The notes: generated by a model from the letters alone, not told the origin. Numbered from the stretch's first letter, positions 34,185 to 48,868 are shown. The stretch is DNA of 64,000 bases from Tillus elongatus (GCA_964006375.1 OZ023265.1:154110547-154174546), one strand, 5' to 3'. Numbers and translations are program-made.

Positions 34185-34260
<76 letters not shown>
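34185..34260. repeat. (AT)n microsatellite at left border of E1
   Basis: Pure AT tract between the ATcore left end and the E1 terminus. Confidence 0.97.
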
Positions 34261-34261
<1 letters not shown>

Positions 34262-34262
<1 letters not shown>

Positions 34263-34400
34263 TTATGCCTATGCGGAAGTAGCTGGACCATTTCGTATGC
34301 CAAGTGTATAATAGCTGGACCAACCGTGCAATAGCTGGACGTCCAGCTATTAACATGCTGGTATTAATATGTACATGCGTTATTGGCTGGACCTATTTCA
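34262..34400 (+). repeat. E1 left terminus with GTAGCTGGACC motifs
   Basis: The motif TAGCTGGAC(C) occurs at 34280, 34312 and 34334 in direct orientation, at 34340 inverted, and as TTGGCTGGACC near 34383. Repeated subterminal motifs of this kind often bind a transposase. Mirrored at 48720-48868. Confidence 0.8.
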
Positions 34401-34679
34401 TGAGAACATTAAAAGTAAAAATTAATGCGCCTGTGCGGTGTTGCCAAATGCTCAAAATATTAATTCTATTTAAATATTTACATGTTTTAGTGAATTTTAT
34501 GTACACTAGGACCGCAAAAAGCATGATGTTACTTAAGACTTTATTTAATAATAATATCGTCAGGATATTTCTTACGAATTTCTGGATTAAAAATGATTAT
34601 TGCATAAGTTACTATTCATGTAATATAGCAAAAAATCTACAGGCGGTTTGTAAAAATAATGTTTTGGAAGAGACAAAAT

Positions 34680-35880
34680 ATGATTTATTTTTTGATATTT
34701 GCAGTAGATGTGCCAAAATCATAAAAACACAAAATGATTACCAAGGTCCTGGTGTATAATAAGATTGCAAATTATATTTTGTCACCCTTTGCAAAAGTGA
34801 GAAAAATGCATAGGAAGATCGGGATAGTAATTAAGACCTTTCCGAAATATGAATTATTTTTTGATATTTGCAGTAGATGTGCCAAAGTCATAAAAACAAA
34901 CAAAAAATGATTACCAAGGCCTTAGTGTATAATAATATATGCAAATTATTTTTTGTCACCCTTTACAAAAATGACAAAAATGCATATGAAGATCGGGATA
35001 GCATATAAGACGTTTTCCAAATATTTATTATTTTATCGCATTTGCAGTTAATGTGCCAAAATCATAAAAACAAAAAATTATTACTTAAGCCCTTATGTAT
35101 GAAAAACCATGCAAATTATTTTTTGTCACATTTTCAAAAGCGAAAAAAATGCATATGAAGATCGGGATAGCAATTAGGACCTTTCCGAAATATGAATTAT
35201 TTTTTGATATTTGCAGTAGATGTGCCAAAGTAATAAAAACAAAAAAAAATGATTACCAAGGCCCTAGTGTATAATAAGATACGCAAATTATTTTTTGTCA
35301 CCCTTTACAAAAGTGAGAAAAATGTATATGAAGATCGGAATAGCAATTAAGACGTTTTCCAAATATTTATTATTTTATCGCATTTGCAGTTAATGTGCCA
35401 AAATCATAAAAACAAAAAATTATTACTTAAGCCCTTATGTATGAAAAACCATGCAAATTATTTTTTGTCACCTTTTTCAGAAGCGAAAAAAATGCATATG
35501 AAGATCGGGATAGCAATTAAGACGTTTCCGAAATATGAATTATTTTTTGATATTTGCAGTAGAGGTGCCAAAATCATAAAAACAAAAAATGATGTCCAAG
35601 GTCTTAGTGTATAATAAGATTCTAGCAATTAAGACGTTTTCCAAATATGTATTATTTTTTCGCATGTGTCAAAATCATAAACACCAAAAATGACATCCAA
35701 GGCTCTAGTGTATAATAAGATATGCAAATGATTTTTTGTCACCCTTTGCAAAAGTAAAAAAAAATGCATAAACAGATCCGGATAGCAATTGAGACGTTTC
35801 CGCAATATGCATTATTTTTTGACATTTGCAATTTTTTAAACAGGAATCTTTTTTTATATTTACATTTAAAATCATAAAAT
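34680..35880 (+). repeat. ~170-bp tandem array, direct orientation (E1)
   Basis: About seven units, spaced 163-180 bp by the anchor GTGCCAAAATCATAAAAAC. Two subtypes alternate: one with 'ttgatatttgcagtagatgtgcc', one with 'tcgcatttgcagttaatgtgcc'. This gives a ~340-bp higher-order period. Open frames across it are not conserved as proteins. Confidence 0.9.
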
Positions 35881-35889
35881 CACAAAACT

Positions 35890-36699
35890 ATTACCAAAGC
35901 CCTAGTGTATAATACTACAGTATACACAACTCTCAACTCGGACAGTTTTAGAATGAATTGAATATGATTTTATTCCTATTTTTCAAGTTGCAGATTTTTT
36001 AACGCGCTAAAATCTAATATACAGTCACAGCATAATAATTGATTGATTATTCTGTGCTACAGTTACTTTTCAATTTTTTCTAAACATATGTTTGACAGGT
36101 CAGGTTAAAGCTTTGAAATTTACAAAAGGAAGGTACATAAACAGAGCTGTAAAACTTTCTGGGATCAACGTCGTAAAAGCGGTATATCAAAGCCCAAACG
36201 TTCTTTATCTATGCGACGCTTTTATATACAAATACATAATGTTTGAGAAAAAATGCTAGGTTTAATATTTGAATATGACCAGCCACTAACTGCTATACTA
36301 GAGTGACTAACATTAATTAGATTCTCATAATTTTTATGTTGCATTGTTCAAGTATGCAGTACAGCATAAGAAACAGTCTTCTTATGCTATTTAACCTAGA
36401 TTTATGCCACTAAAAATAAGTTGCACTTTAAACCTAATTTATAGCAAATTTTTATAATAAACATATTCTTATAACGAGATTGGGGTAGTTTCTTTGTATA
36501 CACAACATGTTTATTAAATTTATTTAAATTCATCATTTTTCCAAAACATAATAAAAATAATCTCTATCACTTACTCACTGACTGAAGGCAAAGTCGCTTA
36601 GTAGTCGCAACGATAGGTTAAAATAAGGTGGTTTCCCGTTGCCTTTCATGTGGCACATTGACTGAAAAAAAATACATTCTTGGAAAACCTGTTAACTGC
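35890..36699. other. Unique core between the two 170-bp arrays (E1)
   Basis: Sequence separating the oppositely oriented arrays. It contains exon-like frame 1. The matching core in E2 (46580-47060, inverted) lacks about 430 bp that correspond to roughly 36385-36810. Confidence 0.7.
36085..36244 (+). pseudogene. Exon-like frame 1 of E1 (stop codon)
   Basis: The E1 counterpart of the open frame at 46722-46919 (-). A one-base difference ('ggttaaagc' here, 'ggtaaaagc' in E2) creates a stop shortly after a strong 3' splice-site-like sequence ('ttttctaaacatatgtttgacag'). Confidence 0.45.
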
Positions 36700-38390
36700 T
36701 ATCCCGATGTTTAAATTCTTTTTTTTTTCTTACTTTTGCAAAGGGTGACAAAAAATAAATTTGGTGTAGTATTACATAATAGGGCTTTGGTAATGATTTT
36801 TGATTTTGTGATTTTACCACATTAACAGTAAGTATCACAGAATCATTAATGTTGAAATGAAAAACGTGGTAGTAACTATCCCGGTGTTAAAATGCATTTT
36901 TTTTATATTTCCAAAGGGTGACAGAAAATTATTTGCATGAGCTTTTATGCGTCAGGCCCTTAGTGATATTTTTTGTTTCTATGAATTTGGCACATTAACT
37001 GCAACTGCGAAAAAATAATACATATTTGGAAAACGTCCTAATTGCTATCCAGATTTTCATATGCATTTTTCTCACTTTTGCAAAGGCCGACAAAAAATAA
37101 TTTGCATATCTTATTATACACTAGGGCCATGGTAATCATTTTTTGTTTTTATAATTTTGGCACATCTACTGCAAATATCAAAAAATAATTCATATTTCGG
37201 AAACGTCTTAATTGCTATCCCGATTTTCATATGCATTTTTCTCACTTTTGCAAAAGGTGACAAAAATAGTTTGCATCTCTTATTATACACTAGCGCCTTG
37301 GTAATCATTTTGTGTTTTTATCAATTTAACACAGTTACTGCAAATATCAAAAAATATGACATATTCCAGAAACGTTTTAATTGCTATCCCGAATTTTTTA
37401 TGCGTTTTTTCACTTTTGCAAAAGGCGACAAAAAATAATTTGCATGGTTTTTCATACATAAGGGCCTTAGTAATATTTTTTTGTTTTTATGATTTTGGCA
37501 CATTAACTGCCAATGCGAAAAAATAATACATATTTGGAAAACGTCTTAATTGCTATCCTGATTTTCATATGCATTTTTCTCACTTTTGCAAAGGGTGACA
37601 AAAAATAATTTGCATATCTCATTATACACTAGGGCCTTGGTAATCATCTTTTGTTTTTATGATTTTGGCACATCTACTGCAAATATCAAAAAATAATTCA
37701 TATTTCGGAAACGTCTTAATTGCTACCCTGATCTCCATATGCATTTTTCTCACTTTTTCAAAAGGTGACAAAAAACAATTTGCATATCTTATTATACACT
37801 AGGGCCTTGGTAATCATTTTTGGTTTTTATGATTTTGGTTAATCTACTGCAAATATCAAAGAATAATTCATATTACCGAAACTTCTTAATAGTTATCCCG
37901 ATCTTCATATGCATTTTTCTCACTTTTGCAAAGGGTGACACAATATAATTTGCAATCTTATTATACACTAGGGCCTTGGTAGTCATTTTGTGTTTATATG
38001 ATTTTGGCACATCTACTGCAAATATCAAAAATTAATTCATATTTCGGAAACGTCTTAATTGCTATCCCGATCTTCGTTTTTGTGATTTTGGCACATCTAT
38101 GCAAATGCGAAAAAATAAACGTGGTAATAGCTATTTCGATCTTCATATGTATTTTTTTCACTTTTGCAAAAAGTGACAAAAAATAATTTGCATGAGTTAT
38201 TATACATTAGGGCCTTGGTAATAATTTTGCGGTTTTATGATTTTGCACATTAACTGTAAATATCAAAAAATAAGTCATATTTAAAAAAACTTAGTAATAA
38301 GTATCTCGATCTACAAATGATTTTCTTTTATTTTCCAGAGTGTGACAAAAAATAATTTGCTTAGGTTGCTATACACTAGGTCTTTCGTAA
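36700..38390 (-). repeat. ~170-bp tandem array, inverted orientation (E1)
   Basis: About ten units recognised by ATGATTTTGGCACAT at spacings near 170 bp, reading opposite to the array at 34680-35880. Units near 38090 are shortened. Together the two arrays could pair as a very long foldback. Confidence 0.9.
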
Positions 38391-39640
38391 CTTGTTTTTG
38401 TGTCTATTTTTATATTGGGGCCTTGGCTTTATTGTCCAATATTTGTCATTTGGGTACATGTAACCAAAATAACAAATAATACATACTAAAATTTTGTTTT
38501 CCTCTATGACTATGTTAATAATAAACGATTAATTTAGTGTTATTATGTTATTGCAAAACACTTAAGACAAATTGTTTTTTCTTCGGTAAGGTGTAGTAGC
38601 ATATAGCAATATATGGCTGGCATCTATGGCTAGGCATAAATTTACTACGTTGAATCCGCTTTACTGATATTGTGATCGCGACGATCCATCCCGCTTTCTG
38701 CTGACCCTACGTGTAAATCTATGGCTCGGAATTTATGGATAACTTCACGCAAACTTTATCCCAGTTATATTCAGCAAACATGTCTTATCTCTGCTGCATC
38801 GAACATGATGCAAATGCAACTATGTGAATCTTAAAATGCAGCGGCTTTCCAGGAAATAAAGCTTTTAAGTTATTTACTTACCAATGCTACTATTTCTACC
38901 CCTACGACTTTTTATTTATAATAAATATGTACATTGTTTGCCTAAACCTGCCAGTATAATTTTATGACAGCTATATACATATAGCGCGAGTTTAAAACAT
39001 GGAATAAATTCAGTTAATCAGATACAGCTATCTTTTTCCAATAATTCGCAGCATGTCGATAGACATTTTATGTTTTTGTTAAATAGGTTTAACCTACACA
39101 TTAATTTGAAAAAAACTGCAGATTTTAAATTTTTATTTATTTATTATTATAAATCCAAAGGAATTAGTAGCACGGATAAGAAATGAATGTTGACTTATTT
39201 TCCAAGATAACCAGAAATGTGTAAAACGAATTTCAATTCCGTTTATACTACTAACAAATAGTCAATCGACAACAACCTAAGCATTTATTAAAGAAAATTG
39301 ATTTAGATTATCTATTTCTTATTTCTGTTTTTAAAATAATATAATGTATATTTTTGTGGGAAGGAATATAAACTTGGTGGGTTAGCATAACTTGACATGT
39401 ACTTTAGAAATAGCCAACAAAACAGTAGGATTGTCGGTTAAACAAATTATCGACGTCATATCTCAAATTTGGGACAACTTCATATTATTAAAGAAAGATC
39501 ACAGCTTAAAAACCACTAATTGACGTGTTCGCGCATTTGAAAAAGGTGTATTTGATTAACTGAATGTATTCTAAGTTATCAACATGCATTGTGTATAATG
39601 GCAATAATAATGCTGATAATTGTTTATCTTTTTTTGTCTT
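38391..39640. other. E1 internal DNA, nothing recognised
   Basis: Nearly identical to 49530-50822 in E2. E2 carries ~98 bp extra at 50255-50352. E1 carries ~170 bp (about 39549-39718) absent from E2. No domain recognised. Confidence 0.6.
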
Positions 39641-39644
39641 TTCC

Positions 39645-39975
39645 TCAACGGCGACGTATTTCTGCGACTATGGCCAATCACCGACGACAGGGAGCACTTT
39701 CAACTCACTTTCCTTTAAATTTGACCGAACCCCGTTTTTTCTATAAGGAGGGTAGGGATATTCAGCGTGCCCAACCTCGCACGGTACACGGGACTAACGA
39801 CTTCACGACTCCTCAGTGAATCGGAATCTGCAGAAATTCAACCTGCTCCAACTAAATGATAATCTTACAGTAGGGGCTGAAAAATTGAATGGGGAACGCT
39901 GGAAATCCAACCCAGTACCCTTGGATCCAACGGCATACTTTCCTACCACTGGATCACTCAGGCTTTTTGATAATA
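39645..39975 (-). mobile_element. SINE in E1
   Basis: GGCCAATCACCGACGACAGG, then 'gagggtagggatattcagcgtgcccaac' and the decayed tRNA-like head ('accactggatcactcaggc'). The copy at 50826-51075 in E2 is at the same place but has lost its tail part, so the insertion predates the duplication. Confidence 0.85.
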
Positions 39976-40167
39976 ATTGTAAAATATCTTTTGCAACAAT
40001 TGGATACAATAATCTAAAATATATAACTTTATAACACTAAAAGTAGATCTTGTTTATAAAACAACAGTCATTATACACCTTGTCCTATTTTCGAATTAAG
40101 TCTTTGTGTTATCTTCTAAAAAAAGCAGGAGTTGGATTAATTTTAATTGAAAATACTATATTACAAG

Positions 40168-41765
40168 ACAAAAAAAGTTACGAAAGATGCTCTCTTCTCT
40201 TAATACCAGGAAAGCCTCTGGCCTTGACGAGATCCCAGCAATTGTTCTCAAAAGATGCGCACCAGAACTTACTCCTGTCCTGACCTGTCTGTTTTTGACA
40301 TCTTACAATAGAGGCATATTCCCTAGTAACTGGAAAACTGCTCGAGTACAACCCGTCCCCAAGTAAGGATCCAAAGCGCTTCCTAGCAACTACAGGCCTA
40401 TTTCTCTCCTTTCAGTCGTCTCTAAAGTGATGGAAAAGTATATAAACACTAAATTACTAAAATTTCTTGAAAAACACAGTCTAATCCACGACAGGTAGTA
40501 TGGATTCCGTCAGCGCAGATCAACTGCCGACCTCCTTTCCTTTGTCATCCATTCTTGGAACAAGTCTATGAAACTACACGGTGAATGCCAAATTGTCGCT
40601 CTAGACATATCCAAAGCATTCGACCAGGTTTGGCACGCAGCGCTGCTTAATAAACCTCCGGTCTATGGCCTACCACCAAAACTCTGTACCTGGACAGCAA
40701 ATTTCCTCTCCAACCGGAGCATTTCTGTTGTCGTGGATGGGCATTCCCCTAAACTGTATCCAATTAATGCAGAAGTCCCTCAAGGTTCAGCTTAAGCCCC
40801 TACTTTGTTTCTTCTACACATCAATGACCTCCTCTCTAGCACATCTAACCCAGTTTACAGTTACGTGGACGACAGCACCCTCCTCTCAAATATACAATAT
40901 TCTAAGCCTGTCTCTTTAGCTCAATTAGATGAGGAACGCAGACTCATGGAGGGTTCTGCCTCTGTGGATCTTCAAAAAATATCATACTGGGGAAGTAGAA
41001 ATCTTGTACAATTCAACTCCACCAAATCTCAGTTTTGCTTTATATCTCATAAGAAATGCACCAGCCCTAGACCCATCACAATGAACAACCAAGTTATTCA
41101 AAGTAATGAGGCCTTTACACGTGTTGGCATATCTGTGGATCGAAATCTCAATTGGCACCAACATGTCACATCAATTGCAGAAGTGGCTGCTAGGTTTCCT
41201 CGTCCGGGCTCGCAAATACTTTTTACCAGATAATCTCTATACCTTATATACTTTACAAATAAGGCCAAACCTCGAATACTGCTCCCACATCTGGGGTGCC
41301 GCTGCCGCTTTTACACTCGCTATTCTGGACTCTATTTAGAAGAGAGCTATACGTCTCATCGGTGACACTACCCTCACCCAAAGGCTGCCATCCCTTGCCC
41401 ACCGACGTGCCGTTGGTGACCTCGTTCTCTTTTATAGATATCTGCACGGGCACTGCTCAGATGAGCTTTCTTCCATAGTTCCTCCACCTGCTTCCCCCAA
41501 CAGATCTACCAAGAACAGAGTGAATGCAACGTTTTACTGTTCAGGTCACCAGACATAGAACATCTTGTTATGCCCGCTCCTTTGTCACGAGGCCTTCCAA
41601 GTTGTGGAATTCCTTGACGGCACATGTTTTTCCTTCTCCTCAGAACCTCCAAACCTTCAAGTCCAGAATTAACAAGTTGCCACTTTCCTCCTTCTCGACA
41701 CCCACGGCACGATAGTATTTAGGCTGTAAGCCCTCGTGGTGTGTTGTTGAAAAATAATAATAATA
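40168..41765 (+). pseudogene. Jockey/CR1-like RT in E1 (broken)
   Basis: 5'-truncated ORF2. 'ASGLDEIP'-type motif 1 is at about 40210 in a shifted frame. 'ALDISKAFDQVWHAALLNKP' (40599 on) carries the first catalytic Asp. Then come 'AEVPQGSA' and a stop, 'YVDDSTLLSN' (about 40862) with the Asp pair, 'WGSRNLVQFNSTKSQ' and a C-terminal 'RPSKLWNSL'. An 8-bp deletion near 41192 and stops at 40365 and 40497 break it. It ends in (AATA)-like tail sequence near 41750. It lies at the same place in E2. Confidence 0.85.
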
Positions 41766-42740
41766 ACCCTTTAAGTACGTTACGCCCCAACATCTACTAT
41801 AATTACTGAAAATAGTCCAGGATCAGTTTGACTGACTTATTAATTTAGACACCATGTCGATTTATAAATTGCGGTCGGAATATTTTTTGAGAATAAACTT
41901 TGGCAGAAAATTTTTAAAACAAGTTTCATGTCTTAGGCAGACTAAATAGTTGTAAGTTTTAAATTACCAGTGCTTTCTTTAGACAGAGCCTACAATATGT
42001 TTTGTTGGTGTACTAATTATTCAAATGACCTTGTGGTTAGAAAACATTTTATGTTTCTTAAAGGGTTTCTTAAGCAATTACGGAGCAAGGGGGTTGGATA
42101 CTGCCCACTAGACGATGTGCGTTAACGAAACGTTTATTATGAGGCTACTATAACAGTTAAATAATGTAAGTACATATATTTATAATCTCGGAACCAAGAC
42201 ACCCTACAAAAAGGCATTATGGGAGCCGAGACTATAATGTAATGTGTGGGAAGTGTCATCGTTGCATTTTGTATTATAAAATACATATTATCGTGTCGGA
42301 TGACTCCTCCCCTGTTAGTTGGGATTTTATGGGGTGCATAAAATTTAATTTACAAAAATTTATATTTTAAGGTAAAACATTTAAAATGATCAAAAATTGA
42401 CAACAATTACATCAATAGATGAATAATTCGATAAAATTTAGAAAATATAACATATAACATGGTTATTCTTTAGGCAAAGGAAAAGCCTTTTGTTTGTTGC
42501 ATTTTCGTTAACCTGTAGGGAAATTTAAATATCAAGTATTTAAAGTTAACAATAAACAATGATTATGAAATACCCGTTAAATGTAGCTTCCGCAGTATAC
42601 ACTCTATCACTGTTGCACTTCTTACTATAAGCTTAGCATAAACAATATGCTACTGTTTTCCTCTAGGTAAAGGAATAATGTCTTTAATTTCTGCGTCTTC
42701 CTTAAAGTACTTTTTAATTTTTAAAATTTGTGTCTTTTAT
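41766..42740. other. E1 internal DNA, nothing recognised
   Basis: Very similar to 52885-53870 in E2. No domain recognised. Confidence 0.55.
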
Positions 42741-42747
42741 TCATCCC

Positions 42748-42790
42748 CTTAATGACGCTAACTTTGTTAGCGAAACGATCGTCGGGTCAA
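42748..42790 (+). other. Hairpin with hammerhead-like or Penelope-end motif (E1)
   Basis: 'cgctaac-ttt-gttagcg' is a perfect stem, preceded by 'cttaatga' and followed by AAACGATCGTCGGG. The same motif is at 53878-53918 in E2. It recalls the CTGATGA-stem-GAAA-GTC layout of hammerhead ribozymes in Penelope-type elements, but the first box is altered. Confidence 0.35.
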
Positions 42791-42902
42791 AAAACTGTAT
42801 TGTGATGAATTGGGTTCTCCAAATTGTACTTATCAGTGCTCATCACAGGTTCCAATCTTCACCAATTGTACAAAGCTAATTTCTATGATTATTGTTTCAC
42901 AG

Positions 42903-43126
42903 CAGCACGACCAAGATGGAGTTCTCCTCAAAGAGAAGCAGTTAAGGAGACCAGAGAAGACATTTAAAGGACGGAAGCAACCCCTCGATATCTGAATGTG
43001 AACTTCTGATTGAAAATTGCCCAGTGTTAAACAAACGAACTCCCCAGTCTCTAAAATCTTACATTTCTAGTAGCACGAAAAAAGACAGACAATATGATAA
43101 ATATTTCTTTTTAGCTATATTAAAAT
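42903..43126 (+). pseudogene. Exon-like frame 2 of E1 (frameshift)
   Basis: Counterpart of 54035-54261. It starts after a 3' splice-site-like 'ttatttgtttcacag'-type sequence. A one-base loss ('gaccagagaag' here, 'gaccattagaag' in E2) near 42955 shifts the frame and brings an early stop. Confidence 0.5.
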
Positions 43127-43860
43127 AAAATAACATAAAAATACATCAATGACTATTTATATTATATTTTACAAATTTGCCTACTTTGTACAAATTTTCT
43201 TCTACTAAATTCCTGAGTTCTCCACTTTTTCTGCATTTTCTATTTATTTACGACAACTATTTTCACTGATTTATCACGTTCAATTCAAACCATAACACAA
43301 GAATTGTGTTTCATATGTAACTTATGCAAAAGCTTTGGTCATCATAGTTTTGTTAAGAGTTTGAATTATGTTACTTCCATTATGAAAACAGATCACATGC
43401 AATGTATTCAGATCCAGATAACTAATTACAATAATTTTGTTTTCTAGGAACTCAATGTATTACATTTTGAGATAAAACACGTGTGTTTTTAGACAAGACT
43501 GTCATAAATACATTTTTATACACAATTTATTTGATTTAAAATAACTGGTAAAAAACTACAACACAAAATTTGTCTTTTATCATTTTTCTGCTTTACCACA
43601 CCGGTGTGATAATTTATGTAGGCAAATAATTTAAAAATAATTTGGAGTCACTTTTTATAATTTTAATATTATTCACGAAGTGCTTCACTGTAAAACTGTC
43701 AAGGTAAAGAGAATAAATAATGTATTAATTAAAACATATCATCTTTGTATACTAGCACGCACACCTTAAAACCGTAATGCTACCTGTTTAAGCGTACAAC
43801 ATAAAACTAACCAGAAAACTTTTATATATCCTACTAAAAAGTGCGGCAACACTGTGAGGT

Positions 43861-43930
43861 TAGGTCCAGCTACTTCCTTTTGGACATATTAATTTTTATG
43901 GCTGAAATGTCCAGCTACTTCCGCATAGAC
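43861..43930 (-). repeat. E1 right terminus
   Basis: GTCCAGCTACTTCCGCATAG, the complement of the left terminus. A second, inner GGTCCAGCTACTTCC lies at 43863, so this end has a ~46-bp partial duplication absent from the E2 right terminus. Confidence 0.8.
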
Positions 43931-45533
<1,603 letters not shown>

Positions 45534-46560
45534 TATTTGCAGTAGATGAGCCAAAATCATAAAAAACAAAAATGATTACCAAGGCCCTAGTGTATAATAA
45601 GATATGCAAATTGTTTTTTGTCACCTTTTGAAAAAGTGAGAAAAAAGCATATGGAGATCGGGATAGTAATTAAGACGTGTCTGAAATATGAATTATTTTT
45701 TGATATTTGCAGTAGATGTGCCAAAATCATAAAAACAAAAAATGATTACCAAGGCCCTAGTGTATAATGAGATATACAAATTATTTTTTGTCACCCTTTG
45801 CAAAAGTGAGAAAAATGCATATGAAAATCGGGATAGCAATTAAGACGTTTTCCAAATATGTTTTATTTTTTCGCATTGGCAGTTAATGTGCCAAAATCAT
45901 AAAAACAAAAAATTATTACTAAGGTCCTTATGTATGAAAAACCATGCAAATTATTTTTTTGTCACCTTTTGCAAAAGTGAAAAAAAACGCATAAGAAATT
46001 CGGGATAGCAATTAAAACGTTTCCGAAATATGTCATATTTTTGATATTTGCAGTAAATGTGCCAAAATCATAAAAACACAAGATGATTACCAAGGCGCTA
46101 GTGTATAATAAGAGATGCAAACTATTTTTTGTCACCTTTTGCAAAAGTGAGAAAAATGCATATGAAAATCAGGATAGCAATTAAGACGTTTCCGAAATAT
46201 GAATTATTTTTTGATATTTGCAGTAGATGTGCCAAAACTATAAAAACAAAAAATGATTACCATGGCCCTAGTGTATAATAAGATATGCAAATTATGTTTT
46301 GTCGCTCTTTGCAAAAGTGAGAAAAATGCATATGAAAATCGGGATAGCAATTACGACGTTTTCCAAATATGTATTATTTTTTCGCATTTGCAGTTAATGT
46401 GCCAAATTCATAGAAACAAAAAATATCACTAAGGGCCTGACGCATAAAAGCTCATGCAAATAATTTTCTGTCACCCTTTGGAAATATTTTAAAAAATGCA
46501 TTTGAACACCGGGATAGTTACTACCACGTTTTTCATTTCAACATTAATGATTCTGTGATA
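45534..46560 (+). repeat. ~170-bp tandem array (E2 inverted half)
   Basis: About six units in + orientation, corresponding to 36830-37860 of E1 read in reverse. The A/B subtypes are the same as in E1. Confidence 0.9.
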
Positions 46561-46721
46561 CTTACTGTTAATGTGGTAAAATCATAAGAATACTGTTTCT
46601 TATGCTGTACTGCATACTTGAACAATGCAACATAAAAATTATGAGAATCTAATTAATGTTAGTCACTTTAGTATAGCAGTTAGTGGCTGGTAATATTCAA
46701 ATATTAAACCTAGCATTTGTC

Positions 46722-46919
46722 TCAAACATTATGTATTTGTATATAAAAGCGTCGCATAGATAAAGAACGTTTGGGCTTTGATATACCGCTTTTACGACGT
46801 TGATCCCAGAAAGTTTTACAGCTCTGTTTCTGTACCCTCCTTTTGTAAATTTCAAAGCTTTTACCTGACCTGTCAAACATATGTTTAGAAAAAATTGAAA
46901 AGTAACTGTAGCACAGCAT
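46722..46919 (-). CDS. Exon-like frame 1 of E2, open
   Basis: A 65-residue open frame, not recognised. After a 3' splice-site-like run ('ttttctaaacatatgtttgacag') it gives 'SGKSFEIYKRRVQKQ' and 'FWDQRRKSGISKPKRSLSMR'. The piece is strongly basic, which would suit nucleic-acid binding. The E1 copy has a stop. The first ~15 residues are probably intron. If E is a transposon with introns, this would be one internal exon. Function unknown. Confidence 0.35.
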   Translation of the reverse strand: MLCYSYFSIFSKHMFDRSGKSFEIYKRRVQKQSCKTFWDQRRKSGISKPKRSLSMRRFYIQIHNV

Positions 46920-47097
46920 AATTAATCAATTATTACGCTGTGACTGTATATTAGATTTTAGCGCGTTAAAAAATCTGCAACTTGAAAAATAGGAATAGAA
47001 TGATATTCAATTCATTCTAAAACTGTCCGAGTTGAGAGTTGTGTATGCTGTAGTATTATACACTAGGGCTTTGGTAATAGTTTTGTGATTTTTTTTT

Positions 47098-47539
47098 TTT
47101 TTAAATTTCAACAACACACCACGAGGGCTTACAGCCTAAATACTATCGTACCGTGGGTGTTGACAAGGTGGAAAGAAGCAGCTTGTTAATTCTGGACTTG
47201 AAGGTTTGGAGGTTCGGAGAAGGAAAAACATGTGCCGGCAAGAAATTCCACAACTTGGAAGTCCTCGGGACGAAAGAGCGGGCATAACAAGATGTTCTAT
47301 GTCTGGTGACCTGGACGAGGGTGCATTCGCTCTGTTCCCCTGGTAGATCTGTTGGGTGCAGCAGGTGGAGGAACTATGGAGGAAAGCTCCTCTGAGCAGT
47401 GCCCGTGCAGATATCTATAAAAGAGAGAGAGGTCACCAACGGCACGTCGGTGGGCAAGGGATGGCAGCCTTTGGGTGAGGGTAGGGTCACCGATGAGACG
47501 TATAGCTCTCTTTTGAATGGAGTCCAGGATAGCTAGTGT
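47098..47539 (-). pseudogene. Jockey/CR1-like 3' end, insertion specific to E2
   Basis: On -, the C-terminal ~120 residues and 3' UTR of the same retrotransposon type as 40168-41765 ('aggctgtaagccctcgtggt', 'aacatcttgttatgcccgctc'), then A-rich tail. The equivalent E1 site (about 35850) is uninterrupted: 'catttaaaatcataaaatcac'. So this 5'-truncated copy inserted after E1 and E2 separated. Confidence 0.88.
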
Positions 47540-47559
47540 ATGATTTTAAATGTAAATAT

Positions 47560-48460
47560 AAAAAAAAAGATTCCTGTTTAAAAAATTGCAAATGTCAAAA
47601 AATAATGCATATTGCGGAAACGTCTCAATTGCTATTCGGATCTGTTTATGCATTTTTTTTAACTTTTGCAAAGGGTGACAAAAAATCAGTTGCATATCTT
47701 ATTATACACTACAGCCTTGGAAGTCATTTTTGGTGTTTATGATTTTGACACATGCGAAAAAATAATACATATTTGGAAAACGTCTTAATTGCTATCCCGA
47801 TTTTCATATGAATTTTTTTCACTTTTTCAAAAGGTGACAAAAAATAATTTGAATATCTTATTATACACTAAGACCTTGGCAATCATTTTTTGTTTTTATG
47901 ATTTTGGCACATCTACTGCAAATATCAAAAAATAATTCATATTTCGGAGACGTCTTAAATGCTATCCCGATCTTCATATGCATTTTTTTCGCTTTTGAAA
48001 AAGGTGACAAAAAATAATTTGCATGGTTTTTCTTACATAAGGGCTTAAGTAATATTTTTTTGTTTTTACGATTTTGGCACATTAACTGCAAATGCGATAA
48101 AATAATAAATATTTAAAAAAACGTCTGAATTGCTATCCCGATCTTCATATGCATTTTTCTCACTTTTGTAAAGGGTGACAAAAAATAATTTGCGTATCTT
48201 ATTATACACTAGGGCCTTGGTAATAATTTTTGTTTTGTTTTTATGACTTTGGCACATCTACTGCAAATATTAAAAAATAATTCTTATTTCGGAAACGTCT
48301 TAATTGCTATCCCGATCTTCATATGCATTTTTCTCACTTTTGCAAAGGGTGACAAAATATAATTTGCAATCTTATTATACACTAGGGCTTGGTAATCATT
48401 TTGTGTTTTTATGATTTTGGCACATCTACTGCAAATATCAAAAAATAATTCATATTTTGT
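47560..48460 (-). repeat. ~170-bp tandem array (E2 inverted half, second)
   Basis: About five units, the reverse complement of 34690-35880 in E1. Confidence 0.9.
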
Positions 48461-48719
48461 CTCTTCCAAAACATTATTTTTACAAACCACCTGTAGATTT
48501 TTTGCTATATTACATGAGTAGTAACTTATGCAATAATCATTTTTAATCCAGAAATTCGTAAGAATTATCCTGACGATATTATTATTAAATAAATTCTTAA
48601 GTAACCTCATGCTTTTTGCGGTCCTAGTGTACATAAAATTCACTAAAACATGTAAATATTTAAATAGAATTAATATTTTGAGCATTTGGCAACACCGCAC
48701 AGGCGCATTAATTTTTACT

Positions 48720-48868
48720 TTTAATGTTCTCATGAAATAGGTCCAGCCAATAACGCATGTACATATTAATACCAGCATGTTAATAGCTGGACGTCCAGCT
48801 ATTGCACGGTTGGTCCAGCTATTATACACTTGGTATACGAAATGGTCCAGCTACTTCCGCATAGGCAT
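48720..48868 (-). repeat. E2 left terminus, inverted
   Basis: The same subterminal GGTCCAGCTA motifs as 34262-34400, in reverse, ending at the (AT)n. Confidence 0.8.

Noticed and set aside
34304..34759. 151-residue frame in E1, mirrored as 181 residues at 48284-48829
   Set aside because: It overlaps the terminal motifs and enters the 170-bp array, the extension differs between copies, and the composition is simply AT-rich. It is conserved because the DNA is duplicated.
36700..38390. Regularly spaced repeats resembling a CRISPR array
   Set aside because: Whole ~170-bp units repeat without unique spacers, and the context is eukaryotic.
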